DNA from: Schistocerca nitens
Lineage: Eukaryota; Arthropoda; Insecta; Orthoptera; Acrididae
DNA: 64,000 bases
Direction of reading: 5' to 3'
NCBI RefSeq assembly: GCF_023898315.1
Contig: NC_064625.1
Coordinates: 101,108,269 to 101,172,268 of the forward strand
Position 1 is the stretch's first letter. Every line of letters begins with the position of its first letter. The notes below the pieces were generated by a model, which saw only the letters and a program-made list of their open reading frames with translations, did not search any database and was not told where the DNA came from. The translations under genes and the position numbers were made by a program. Positions 11,444 through 21,963 of the stretch are shown here, piece after piece.

Positions 11444-12120
11444 CTATGATACATTATATGTAGAAGAGGGGCTAACTCAGCTGGAAAGTCAATATAGAAT
11501 CTAACAGGGTTTCCATCGGGGTCTGGAGCTTTGTTCAGTTTTAATGATTTCAGCTGTTTCTCAACACCATTGACAGTAATATTTATTTCATTCGTCTTTT
11601 CAGTGGTATGAGGATTAAATTGGGGCAATTCTCCTGGGTTTCCCTTTGTAAAGGAACATTTGAAAATAGAATTAAGCAGTTCAGCTTTTGCTTTGCTACC
11701 CTCAATTTCAGTTCCTGTCTCATTCGCTAGGGACTGGACACTAACTTTGGTGCCACTAACCTTTACATACAAACAGAATTTCTTTGGGTTCTGTGAAAGA
11801 TCATTTGACAATATTCTGTTATGGTAGTAATTGAAGGCATCATTCATCACTCTCCTGACATCCAAACAAATTTCATTTAGCATCTCTCTATCTATGGCCA
11901 TACTCTTTGTTTTACACCTGTTATGCAGTGATCTCTGTTTCTTTAGAAGTTTCTTTACAGTGACTGTATACCATGGAGATTCCCTCCCACTATGAACTGT
12001 TCTACTGAGTACATATCTACCCAATGCATCATCAATTATTCTTTTAAACATGAGCCATAGTTCTTCTACATGCTCCTGACTTGCGCTGCAAGTTTCAAGT
12101 TCCTCATTGAGATATGACAC
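11444..12120 (-). pseudogene. LINE A region upstream of the reverse transcriptase
   Basis: The minus-strand frame starting near 12120 has the linker and fingers-adjacent region of a Jockey-type ORF2. Recognisable parts are GRESPWYTVTVKKLLKKQRS, NYYHNRILSNDLSQNPKKFC and QLKSLKLNKAPDPDGNPVRF, the last a diagnostic N-terminal RT motif (KAPGPDG in most relatives). It runs into the nested RTE fragment, which gives the chimeric frame end. No full endonuclease is visible before the Tc1-like element at 12280. Confidence 0.8.
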
Positions 12121-12279
12121 TACTCAGTTTTTATCTAGTTTACTGAAGATATATATCTTTCTGCTTGTTTTAGTTGTCCTTTGTACTTTGGTTATCACTG
12201 TTGCCACAACTGCATCATGGTCACTGATACGTTTTGATATGAACATCCTCAAATAGGTTAAGTCTGTTTATTGCTGTTA

Positions 12280-13701
12280 CACTCCTGGAAATTGAAATAA
12301 GAACACCGTGAATTCATTGTCCCAGGAAGGGGAAACTTTATTGACACATTCCTGGGGTCAGATACATCACATGATCACACTGACAGAACCACAGGCACAT
12401 AGACACAGGCAACAGAGCATGCACAATGTCGGCACTAGTACAGTGTATATCCACCTTTTGCAGCAATGCAGGCTGCTATTCTCCCATGGAGACGATCGTA
12501 GAGATGCTGGATGTAGTCCTGTGGAACGGCTTGCCATGCCATTTCCACCTGGCGCCTCAGTTGGACCAGCATTCGTGCTGGACGTCTAGACCGCGTGAGA
12601 CGACGCTTCATCCAGTCCCAAACATGCTCAATGGGGGACAGATCCGGAGATCTTGCTGGCCAGGGTAGTTGACTTACTCCTTCTAGAGCACGTTGGGTGG
12701 CACGGGATACATGCGGATGTGCATTGTCCTGTTGGAACAGCAAGTTCCCTTGCCGGTCTAGGAATGGTAGAACGATGGGTTCGATGACGGTTTGGATGTA
12801 CCGTGCACTATTCAGTGTCCCCTCGACGATCACCAGTGGTGTACGGCCAGTGTAGGAGATCGCTCCCCACACCATGATGCCGGGTGTTGGCCCTGTGTGC
12901 CTCGGTCGTATGCAGTCCTGATTGTGGCGCTCACCTGCACGGCGCCAAACACGCATACGACCATCACTGGCACCAAGGCAGAAGCGACTCTCATCGCTGA
13001 AGACGACACGTCTCCATTCGTCCCTCCATTCACGCCTGTCGCGACACCACTGGAGGCGGGCTGCACGATGTTGGGGCGTGAGCGGAAGACGGCCTAACGG
13101 TGTGCGGGACCGTAGCCCAGCTTCATGGAGATGGTTGCGAATGGTCCTCGCCGATACCCCAGGAGCAACAGTGTTCCTAATTTGCTGGGAAGTGGCGGTG
13201 CGGTCCCCTACGGCAGTGTGTAGGATCCTACGGTCTTGGCGTGCATCCGTGCGTCGCTGCGGTCCGGTCCCAGGTCGACGGGCACGTGCACCTTCCGCCG
13301 ACCACTGGTGACAACATCGATGTACTGTGGAGACCTCACGCCCCACGTGTTGAGCAATTCGGCGGTACGTCCACCCGGCCTCCCGCATGCCCACTATATG
13401 CCCTCGCTCAAAGTCTGTCAACTGCACATACGGTTCACGTCCACGCTGTCGCGGCATGCTACCAGTGTTAAAGACTGCGATGGAGCTCCGTATGCCACGG
13501 CAAACTGGCTGACACTGACGGCGGCGGTGCACAAATGCTGCGCAGCTAGCGCCATTCGACGGCCAACACCGCGGTTCCTGGTGTGTCCGCTGTGCCGTGC
13601 GTGTGATCATTGCTTGTACAGCCCTCTCGCAGTGTCCAGAGCAAGTATGGTGGGTCTGACACACCGGTGTCAATGTGTTCTTTTTTCCATTTCCAGGAGT
13701 G
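12280..13701 (-). mobile_element. Tc1-like transposon (family Tc1-A, copy 1), apparently complete
   Basis: The element is 1422 bp, flanked by TA duplications (12278-12279 and 13702-13703). Its inverted ends begin CACTCCTGGAAAT and extend about 27 bp with two mismatches. It sits inside LINE A, whose sequence resumes at 13704, so it arrived later. It carries one uninterrupted transposase ORF (12435-13457). A copy of identical length lies at 21964-23385. The GC content of the coding part is clearly higher than that of the neighbours, which is consistent with recent arrival. Confidence 0.95.
12435..13457 (-). CDS. Tc1-like transposase, intact ORF, DD32E spacing
   Basis: The 340-codon ORF starts at MPRQRGREPYVQLTDFERG. 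An upstream in-frame extension of 72 codons looks non-coding, and 340 residues is the normal Tc1 length. The paired-type helix-turn-helix region is at residues about 10-115 (IVGMREAGWTYRRIAQHVG, then ARTIRNHLHEAGLR). The DDE domain holds VVFSDESRFCLG (first Asp), LLFQQDNAHPHVS (second Asp) and SPDLSPIEHVWDW (Glu). The interval between the second Asp and the Glu is 32 residues, checked codon by codon. Canonical Tc1 has 34. The enzyme should cut at the inverted ends and reinsert at TA in the nucleus. No stop or frameshift was seen, so it may still be functional. Activity is not shown. Confidence 0.92.
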   Translation of the reverse strand: MPRQRGREPYVQLTDFERGHIVGMREAGWTYRRIAQHVGREVSTVHRCCHQWSAEGARARRPGTGPQRRTDARQDRRILHTAVGDRTATSQQIRNTVAPGVSARTIRNHLHEAGLRSRTPLGRLPLTPQHRAARLQWCRDRREWRDEWRRVVFSDESRFCLGASDGRMRVWRRAGERHNQDCIRPRHTGPTPGIMVWGAISYTGRTPLVIVEGTLNSARYIQTVIEPIVLPFLDRQGNLLFQQDNAHPHVSRATQRALEGVSQLPWPARSPDLSPIEHVWDWMKRRLTRSRRPARMLVQLRRQVEMAWQAVPQDYIQHLYDRLHGRIAACIAAKGGYTLY

Positions 13702-13935
13702 TATTTCCATCGTGAGTGGGGTTTCTTCCTCTCTTTTCTAGGCAGGTTTCAGAGATGGCATTGAGTGTCGTTTCACAGTATATCTTATCATGCCCACCAC
13801 TAACAAAACTGTGATTTTCCTAATTAATTGTTGCACGATTAAAGTCTTTGCCGATGATTACAGTGTGGTTGGGGAACTTACATACAAGTGACCTGGAGTT
13901 TTCTCTAAAGTTTTCAAAGCACATTTTCAGATTTA

Positions 13936-14489
13936 TGAATTTCGGTTGTAGTATTGTAACCTAATGTTTTTTCAAGCATAAAGCAACACATATTTTACAA
14001 TGATTTTGTGCAAGACTGATTGTAAAATGCAGAAAAGTTTCGGCAGTCACATTCAGTTTTAAAATTCAGTTGAGGACTTCCAAAGAGCAGTCTGACAAAA
14101 CTGTGAATTTGTCTGACACTTTAGTTTAGTTATTAGCATATTTTATCCTTTTAAATGTAAATACTTTTTTTATTTTATTTTATTTTATTTTATTTTTTTT
14201 TTTTTTGACCGTTTCCACATCCACAAGGGCAATTTCATTTGGGCTCTGTGGAAGGTGCATTATCATGTCTGTTCTTATTTTGTAAATAATTATTGTGTAT
14301 CCTTGTTTTCCAACATGTTACACATCCCAGAGGATATCCTCACTGGGGATAAATTGGAATGGAAAGTAAAGCTAATCTAGTCTACCCATAATTGCAACAT
14401 GTCTCAATGGTGTGGAATGAGTTGGAATTACAATTGTATTACACTAGCTGAGGGAAAAATGTGGCAACATGCTGACCATTTACATGACT

Positions 14490-14558
<69 letters not shown>
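13936..14558. other. Unclassified sequence with simple repeats
   Basis: Contains an A/T-rich TTTTA-type repeat with poly-T at about 14165-14206 and a long (CA)n at 14490-14553. No gene was recognised. Confidence 0.6.
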
Positions 14559-14559
<1 letters not shown>

Positions 14560-14937
14560 TATCATTACCCATACATAAATTCTTCTGTGGAGTAAGATGA
14601 GTCGTCAAACAGTTATGATTTCAGTTTGTGTTTGAAGCTCATTTCATTGTCATTAAATTCTTTACCTCACTGGGTAGGTGGTCAAAGTTCTTGTGGCTAC
14701 ATACCTCAATTCTTTCTGTGCCACACTAAGATTGAATGGTGGATAGCATAAATCATATTTCCTTTTACTATTATATTTATGAATGTTACTCTTGTGTTTG
14801 AAATGTGATTGTTTGCTGGGAACAAATTTCATAAGAGAGTAAATATACTGTACAGCTGTTGCATGTATGCCCAAATTTTTAAAGAGGTGTCTACAAAGGT
14901 TCGGTATTAGACACTTCATGTTGTTGTTATTTAACAA
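14560..14937 (-). mobile_element. LINE RT C-terminal fragment
   Basis: The minus frame at 14662-14937 resembles the C-terminal end of a CR1/Jockey-like ORF2 (VQYIYSLMKFV, NIHKYNSKRKYDL, FNLSVAQKELRYVATRTL). After a frameshift the downstream end reads EMSFKHKLKS and FDDSSYSTEEF. This is the same kind of tail as at 1984-2286 but on the other strand. No polymerase motifs remain. Confidence 0.6.
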
Positions 14938-15199
14938 TTCCGAGCAACAAAAATATTTTTTTACAATTATGAGTCACAACAGAACATGGTGCGATGTGAC
15001 ATTAGTGAATGAAAATGGTAGGAGCAAGCCAACTTTATGACCTTTTCATCTCCAAAATCTCATATTTGTGATACAAAAGTTGCAGAGCTAAGATGTTTAA
15101 GATGATATGCAACCTGTAACTTTTAGTTCAGGTTGTTATACGCTTAAGAATTTTGAATATTTCATTTATCCAGTAGTGTAGTCTGGCCCTGTGAGGTCC
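14938..15199. other. Unclassified sequence
   Basis: May be more of the neighbouring LINE, but nothing diagnostic is visible. Confidence 0.3.
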
Positions 15200-16540
15200 T
15201 TCGTAATTTGATGTAAGAAAAAATTACAATGGTTGGACTTACTATGCTGAAGTTGGAGTAATGATCTTGATTATTATCACATTTTATTTATCGCTGAAGT
15301 TTTCCGTCATTGTGGGATTTATGGGATGCAATGGATATACGGCTGTTGAATCATCCTTGAGACCGCGCTTCGATTGCGTCCGCATTGTTACTTTGTGCCA
15401 GGAAGGGCTCTCAAGAAGGGAACTGTCCAGGCATCCTGGAGTGAACCAAAGCGATGTTGTTTGGACATGGAGGAGATACAGAGAGAGAGAAACTGTCGGT
15501 GACATGCCTTGCCTAAGCCACCCAAGGGCTACTGCTGCAGTGGATGACCCCTACCTATGGATTATGGCTCGGAGGAACCCTGGCAGCAATGCCACCATGT
15601 TGAATAATGCGTTTTGTGCAGCCACAGGACATCGTGTTATGACTGAAACTGTGCGCAATAGGCTGTATCATGCGCAACTTCACTCCCGACGTCCATGACG
15701 ACGTCCATCTTTGCAACCATGACACCATGCAGCATGGTACGGATGGACTATACAACATGCTGAATGGACCGTTCAGGATTAGCATCATGAGTGGCACATA
15801 TGCCTTCAACCAGACAATCGTCGGAGACGTGTTCGGAGGCAACCCAGTCAGGCTGAACGCCTTAGACACAATGACCATCGAGTGCAGCAAGGTGGAGGTT
15901 CCTTGATGTTTCGGGGTGGCATTATGTGTGGCCGATGTATGCCACTGGTGGTCACAGAAGGCGCCGTAACAGCTGTATGGTACGTGAATGCCATCCTCCG
16001 ACCGATAGTGCAACCATATCAGCAGCATACTGGCGAGGCATTCGTCTTAATGGAGGACAATTCAAGCCCCCATTATCCTGAATAACTTCCTTCAGGATAA
16101 CAACATCACTGAACTAGAGTGGCCAGCATATTCTCTAGACATGAACCCTATTGAACATGCCTGAGATAGATTGAAAAGGACTGTTTATGGACGACATGAC
16201 CCACCAACCACTCTGAGGGATCTACGCCGAATCGCCATTGAGGAGTGGGACAATCTGGACCAACAGTGTCTTGATGAACTTGTGGATAGTGTGCCACAAT
16301 GAATACAGGCTTGTATCAATGCAAGAGGACGTGCTACTGGGTATTAGAGGTACCGGTGTGTACAGCAACCTGGACCACCACCTCTGAAGGTCTCACTGTA
16401 TGGTGGTACAACATGCAATGTGTGGTTTTCATGAGCAATAAAAAGGGCGGAAATGATGTTTATGTTGATCTCTGTTCCAATTTTCTGTACAGGTTCTGGA
16501 ACTGTCAGAACCGAGGTGATGCAAAACGTTTTTTTATGTG
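15200..16540 (+). mobile_element. Decayed Tc1-like transposon (family Tc1-B)
   Basis: An N-terminal part is open at about 15360-15698 (RIVTLCQEGLSRRELSRHPG, the helix-turn-helix, then LSHPRATAAVDDPY and VRNRLYHAQLHSRRP). After a stop and frameshifts the catalytic core survives as ILRPIVQPYQQHTGEAFVLM followed by EDNSSPH. Beyond further frame changes, nucleotides at 16119-16165 encode the WPAYS-DMNPIEHA block and the C-terminus continues to about 16330. The second catalytic Asp is conserved in the EDNS block. Element ends are not clear, so the boundaries are approximate. Confidence 0.75.
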
Positions 16541-16544
16541 TGTA

Positions 16545-17425
16545 TATGGCCTCTCTCAAAACTCTCATTGTTATAGGTGCACATGATACTTGTATCTCAG
16601 TTGTGACATTTACTTGATCTTGTGACTGATTGAATATCTCTTGGTTGGCATGTTCTTAAAAAGGAATAGGCAGAAATGAGAAATTTTTCATGACTTTGTT
16701 TATAATGTCATTCTTTATACAGCCTTGATGAAATTAGCATGTCACGTGTCGAATAATTCTCATGGGGATACGTGTGATGGTAGACTTTCCTGGTGTGTAC
16801 CACTGATGAAAAGCACTCGAATTTCCAACTGGATGGCAATGTTGAGATACTATGATATTTCAACAAGAGTCAGACTTGTCATCTTCTGGACTTCAGCAGA
16901 AGATGAGGAGAATGACACTTACCAACACCACTGTATCTGAACAATGTCACCCAGCTGAAAACCCTCTCACGCAGATAGTTTGTTCCACTGCTAAAGATAT
17001 TTGCCTGTGTAGTAGATTTTGATTCTTGAAATTTATGAAATACATGGACTGCATTTAAAAGGATCATCCCAGCTAAAGATTTACTGTAGTTGTTATAATT
17101 TTTCACTGATATCAAAATAATGTGGACCATGTCAGCTGGTTCACAAACATCATACATTTTCTCAGTGAAAATACTGCTGAATAATGACCACATGTGTGAG
17201 TAGTTTTAAAATATATTTACATCTCTTTGGGATGATAGGTTGCTCAAACAGATATCTACAAGAGGCCTGAGGGTGCATCATAGATACAATCTTATTTATG
17301 GTTTCACGTCTTCTTTGGCCTGAAGATAGTCCCCTTTTAGGTCACTTTTCGAAGATGAACAACAGGGAGAATTGCAGTGTGCCATAATGTACTATAGACT
17401 AATTGAACAAAATACTGCGCCCAGT
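16545..17425. other. Unclassified sequence
   Basis: Several short frames (16725-16940 plus, 16879-17193 minus) have no motif. It may contain a diverged repeat near 16725-16920, but I cannot name it. Confidence 0.35.
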
Positions 17426-18061
17426 AGCTAAAACCCAGCACAGGTCACACCCGTCAACAAGAAGGACAGCAGAAGTGATCTGTAAGACTGCTGTCCAATA
17501 TAATTGACATCCATCAGTTGCAGAATCCTTGAACATATTCTGAGCTCAAATGCAATTAAATATCTCAAATAAATGACCTCATCCATGCCAGTCAGCATGG
17601 ACTCTGAAAGCACAGTAATGTGAAATACAGTTCGCAGTTTTCTCACGATGACTTCAGTAATGGATCAAGGTAATTAGATGCAGTATTTCTCGACTCCCAA
17701 AAATTATTTGACTCAGTGCCATTCCAAACTTATTACTGAAACTGTTAAACAACATTTGTGTTTGATCTGAGGTCTTCCTGGTCGGGTGTACGCATCATGT
17801 TATCTCGGATAGCAAGTCATCTACAGATGTAGAAGTAAGTCAAGGTGTGCCTCAGGGAAGTACATTGGGGACCTTTCTGTTCATGTCATATGTTAATGAC
17901 CATACAAACAATATTAGAAACAACCTCAGAGCTTTTCCAGAGGATGCAATTATTTACAATGAAATACTAAATTGTAGGATGATCTTGATAAGATTGTAAG
18001 ATTGCATAGTGGAGCAAAGACTGGCAAATTACTTTAAATAACCAGAACTGCAAAACATGAT

Positions 18062-18062
<1 letters not shown>

Positions 18063-18121
<59 letters not shown>

Positions 18122-18132
18122 GCACGCGATAT

Positions 18133-18183
<51 letters not shown>
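18063..18183. repeat. Facing (CA)n and (TG)n microsatellites
   Basis: A (CA)n run at about 18064-18118 is followed, after a short spacer, by a (TG)n run at 18137-18183. The two arms are complementary, so the locus can form a long hairpin. Open frames translating as His-Thr or Cys-Val repeats here are artefacts. Confidence 0.95.
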
Positions 18184-18184
<1 letters not shown>

Positions 18185-18437
18185 ATACGTGCACTTACAC
18201 TAGCTGTTTGTCTATTTTTTCTGTGCCTGTCAATGACTCAACGCTTCTATTAATCGGTGAGATGTCGCCTTTACTCCTAAATTATTTAGAAACATAGTAC
18301 ATGGTACTTCATGACTACAATATTGATAAGTCACAGTTTAAATCAGTTGACTCATACAAATATGTGATGTTGTGCATTTTTTCCACAAGGTCAATAAACA
18401 GAAGAGATACACATAACAGAGATTTTAGTCATCAGTA

Positions 18438-19802
18438 ATGTAGTCTCCTGTATTATTTACAACAGTCTACCAATGCTATAGTAAATTTTTGATTCTGTAA
18501 CTGTAGAAAATCACATGGTTTTGTGGTGAAGAACTCCTCAACATAGGTTTGGAGCACATTCTCATCTGGAAATAAAGTTCCTTGAAGGTTGTTTGACAGA
18601 GAGCATGAAAGGTGAAAATCTGAGGGCAGGAGATCAGGTGTATAAGGTGGTTGTGGAATAACTTCACAACCCAACTCCTCTGTAGTGTTTTTTGTCAGTC
18701 TATCAGAATGCGGGTGGGCATTATTGTGGAGTAGCATCAGTCTTCATGGTTGTTCTCAGATTGCATCTGCAAGATGTCACTGTTGTTAACAATAAGTGTC
18801 AGCTGTGATGGTTACGCCTTAGGGAAGCAATTTATAGTACATCCCCCAGATGCACAAAATTATCTTTTGTGGATGTGTGCAGGTTTTTATACACAGAGGT
18901 TCTACTTTGTTTGCGCTGGGCCATTCGTTTCTTTCCTTATGTTTATAAAGGAACAATTTCTCGTCACTGGTAATGATACAGGATAGGAATGGTTGGCCTT
19001 GACCATGAGCCAATTGATGACTAGCAAGCAGAGATGCACATATGGCTACCCGCCATGCATTAGAGCATGCGGTACCAACACACTGCCGGCCAGTGTGGCC
19101 GAGCGGTTCTAGGTGCTTCAGTCTGGAACGGCGAGACTGCTACGGTTGCAGGTTCAAATCCTGCCTCGGGCATGGATGTGTGTGATGTCCTTAGGTTAGT
19201 TAGGTTTAAGTAGTTCTAAGTTCTAGAGGACTCATGACCTCAGATGTTAAGTCCCATAGTGCTCAGAGCCATTTGAGCCACCAACACACCCAATGTTTTT
19301 ACCTCCCCATTGCTTGCAGTTGTTGCACGAATATGGAATGATCACAGCTCATCACCTTTGCCAATTCTTGAGTACTCTGACATGGATCATTGTGGATTAA
19401 TGCATTTAAACAATCATTATCAATCCATGAAGGTCTTCCTGATTGTGGAAAGTCACTAATGTCAAAATGATCCTTCTTAAAATGAGAAAACTTTTTTCTT
19501 GCCATGCTCTGTCCTATGATATTATCCCCATACATGGTGCAAATGTTTCTTGCTGCCTCTGCTGCTGTCAGCCCTCTGTTGAACTCAAACAGAAGAATAT
19601 GTCAGAAAAGTTATGATTTCCCGGTTGGCACTCGATTTTCTAGCATCCACAGCTCCACTCACTACTTCCAAATGACAATATGTAAACTCAAATAGCAACA
19701 GTGAACAACAAATAAAAATGACAATTGACAATTAAAGCCATAGCAACCAGAATACCAACATGAAAAACAGGAATGCTACAAACTTATTCACCACCCTAAC
19801 AT
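18438..19802 (-). mobile_element. Decayed mariner transposon with a nested SINE
   Basis: Minus-strand fragments in order cover the N-terminal domain (19299-19535: MARKKFSHFKKDHFDISDFP, QSTQELAKVMSCDHS). The first catalytic block is at 18819-19013 (IITSDEKLFLYKHKER, CIWGMYYKLLP). The second and third blocks are at 18453-18737 (LLHNNAHPHSDR and PPYTPDLLPSDFHL). In the second block the usual HDN reads HNN, so that catalytic Asp is lost. A SINE sits at 19084-19279. It is inserted in LINE A. The exact ends are not resolved. Confidence 0.8.
19084..19279 (+). repeat. tRNA-derived SINE (family SINE-1), forward orientation
   Basis: Begins TGCCGGCCAGTGTGGCCGAG, with B-box GGTTCAAATCC, and ends CAGAGCCATTTGAGCC. 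A perfect 10-bp target duplication ACCAACACAC lies at 19074-19083 and 19280-19289. It is the youngest layer of a stack: SINE in mariner in LINE. Confidence 0.95.
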
Positions 19803-20125
19803 GAAGATGGGCAGCACAAATGGTCACAGGTTTGTTAGATTCTTGGGGAAATGCTGAAAAACCAGAATTGGTAATCATGTGCAGACAGACATCAGCTATC
19901 TCTCAAAAGCCTACTAAAAAGTTTCAGGAACCATTACAGTGTACAGAATCTATGAATATTCTGCAACCCCCTGTTTATTGCTCCTATAGGAATTGTGAAG
20001 ATGAGATTAGACTAATTACAAGCACGGGCATTTAAGCAGTCAGTCTTCCCACTTTCCATAAGTGAATGAACAGAACAAAACCCTAGTAGGTGTCCACTGC
20101 CATGCACTTCACAGAATCTAGTATA

Positions 20126-20588
20126 ATTGTTGGAACTAAAATCCAGCAAATGAGTTGGAACTGTAACATACATTTGGTTTTACTCAAAAGCTGTGTTTAG
20201 GATCATAGCGGAGCATGGTGTTACAGCCATCCTTTGATCATAACTAAGTTGTTTCCAAAGTGTAAGGGACAGCTATTTTCAGACACTGTCAAACAGTCAA
20301 ATTTTGGGGAACAAGTTCACAGTGGAATATCCCTTTGATGGTGAGATAAACAAATATGATGAGGTAAGTACCAGCATGAAAAAGTCTTCCGGCCCTGATC
20401 ATTTTACTACCTTCAGTCACAGCACTGAAGTAGTCTTTCCTAGGCTAATTTCTGGGTAGTACCCCTAATACAACGTCCTCTTGCCTACAGTGATGTTTTC
20501 TGGCACAACTTGATGCGATAAAATTATGCAGAGCTGACCAGTATGCACTTTCAGTAGGAAAAATTCCAGTGCTACCATTAGGCAGATA
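20126..20588. other. Unclassified sequence
   Basis: No coding or repeat signature was recognised. Confidence 0.35.
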
Positions 20589-21180
20589 CAGGGTGCAGCA
20601 TGGAAACTTCCTTATTTAAAAAAAATCATAAAACAGAAAGTATTGGAGATATCAGTTTAATTTAATTTCTGCATGTGGAGGTACATTTAAAGATTTGTTT
20701 CGTAAGGTTTTGAAAATGATATCTTGAAGGTGATCCCCATTCTGCCCAGAAAGTCGAAATCAGATGTTTCATTCCACTTTGTCCAGCATATCTACCAAGC
20801 GAGGTGGCACAGTGGTTAGCACACTGGACTCGCATTCGGGAGGATGACGGTTCAGTCCCGCGTCCAGCCGTTCTGATTTAGGTTTTCCGTGATTTCCCTA
20901 AATCGCTCCAGGCAAATGCCAGGATGGTTCCTTTGAAAGGGCATGGCCGACTTCCTTTCCCGTCCTTCCCTAATCCGATGAGACCGATGACCTCGCTGTT
21001 TGGTCTCCTCCCCCAAACAACCCAACCCCAGCATATCTCTGTCTGTGTTGATAATAGCACCACGAATATTGTTTCACAGCTCATCCAGGGCTTGTGTGTG
21101 ATTGGTATACACTGAGGATTTAAGATAGCTCCATAAGAAAAAGTCCATTCATGTATGGAGTGTGGCAAAATTTTTACTTA
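20589..21180 (-). mobile_element. DD41D-type Tc1/mariner relic, C-terminal part, with nested SINE
   Basis: It starts at CAGGGTGCAGCATGGAAAC after a TA, close to the terminus of the DD41D element at 32259. Minus-strand reading gives a remnant of the block after the third catalytic Asp (DFFLW-like, then LKSSVYTNHTQALDEL) and the C-terminal helix region. The N-terminal two thirds are absent. A SINE-2 copy occupies 20794-21027. Assignment rests on weak residual similarity. Confidence 0.5.
20794..21027 (+). repeat. tRNA-derived SINE (family SINE-2)
   Basis: The tRNA-like head has A-box GTGGCACAGTGGTTAGC and B-box GGTTCAGTCCC. The body includes CGTGATTTCCCTAAATCGCT and CCTAATCCGATGAGACCGAT. A perfect 11-bp duplication CCAGCATATCT lies at 20783-20793 and 21028-21038. 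Frames on both strands across this element are artefacts of the SINE. Confidence 0.93.
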
Positions 21181-21189
21181 ATTGTTTCT

Positions 21190-21780
21190 GTGCAATAGCC
21201 TAATCTTGTCTTTATGGGTCCTACAGGTGTAATACATAGAAGGCTGTGTATTTTCCTAGATTTCACATTTCATACTGGTTCTTGGAGTGCTGTGGGTAGG
21301 CTTTCATAGGATAGTTGACATCTATCTTAGTGTCATCCAGTTCAAGCTTTTCAAGATTTGTATGAACCCTGTTGTGGGTCAAACAGAATTATATGACTAT
21401 TCATACAGCACTTCTTTTTATACCATCAGTATCCCCTGTTAGTCCTATTTGGTACAGGTACCACACATTTGAGCAGTATCCTGAGATGGGATGTAAGGTG
21501 CTCTGTAAGTGATCTTCTTGGTAAGGTGACTGTACTTCCCCAGTTTAATGCCAGTGAAGGAGAGTCTGACATGAGCTTTACTTATAGCTGAGGCTATGTG
21601 ATCCTTCTGCTTCAAGTCCATGAAGACTGAACACCTTGGTATTTGTATGAGTTTACTGATCCCAGTTGTGACTTACTGATACTGTAGTCAGGGGCATTGT
21701 GTTTTTGCATTTGGGAAGTGCACAAATTTATGTTTATGAACATTTGAACTAAACTGTCAATTATGAAACAAGGGCTTGTA
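21190..21780 (-). mobile_element. LINE family A 3' portion, degenerate
   Basis: Nucleotide similarity to 9625-10300 is visible in order: CTTTACTTATAGCTGAGGC, the phrase CCTATTTGGTACAGGTACCA, GAGCAGTATCCTGAG and GTATTTGTATGAGTTTACTG. On the minus strand this is the end of ORF2 and the 3' UTR. No usable frame remains. Confidence 0.65.
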
Positions 21781-21963
21781 GGTTATTGGTCAGTGACTGG
21801 GATTACATCAGAATTTTTTTTTTTCTGTATCCTCAGTTTGTTGTAAATGCACCTTTCAGGACAGACTATAGTTTTCCATTACATGACATTTACACAAAAG
21901 AAGTTTTAAAAGCCAAATGGATGGATACAAACACAAAAAAGAAAAAAAAGAAACAACATTCTA

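Larger units (their letters stand above)
9625..13935 (-). mobile_element. LINE family A (Jockey/CR1-like), copy with two nested insertions
   Basis: On the minus strand this copy starts upstream near 13935, with sequence related to the endonuclease part. It runs through the inter-domain region and reverse transcriptase and ends in the 3' tail at about 9625 (complement of CTACATCTGTACTCTGCAAA). Two later insertions split it: an RTE fragment at 10971-11443 and a Tc1-like element at 12280-13701. Stripped of these it is roughly 2.4 kb. Stops and frameshifts make it inactive. Related family A pieces lie at 17430-20125, 21190-21780, 36440-39225, 40160-40270, 42353-43365 and 44790-45070. Clade assignment is from motif memory. 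Confidence 0.85.
17430..20125 (+). mobile_element. LINE family A relic, sense orientation, split by a mariner
   Basis: Plus-strand sequence at 17430-18060 matches the RT region of LINE A with many stops. Visible are the VNKKDSRSDL equivalent, SCRILEHILSSNA and GVPQGSTLGTFLFMSYVNDH, with FPEDA in place of the catalytic FADD. A further piece (DKSQFKSVDSYKYV) lies at 18325-18365. The 3' terminal part resumes at about 19805 (GCAGCACAAATGGTCACAGG) and ends near 20125. The gap is filled by the mariner at 18438-19802. It is the only sizeable LINE A copy in sense orientation here. Confidence 0.7.

Noticed and set aside
12792-13715. Plus-strand ORFs of 76-159 codons across the Tc1-A element, repeated at 22476-23453
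   Set aside because: They are antisense shadows of the GC-rich transposase and appear in both copies because the element is conserved.
20852-21168. ORFs on both strands at the SINE-2 copy
   Set aside because: They translate the SINE body, which has perfect target duplications and no coding role.
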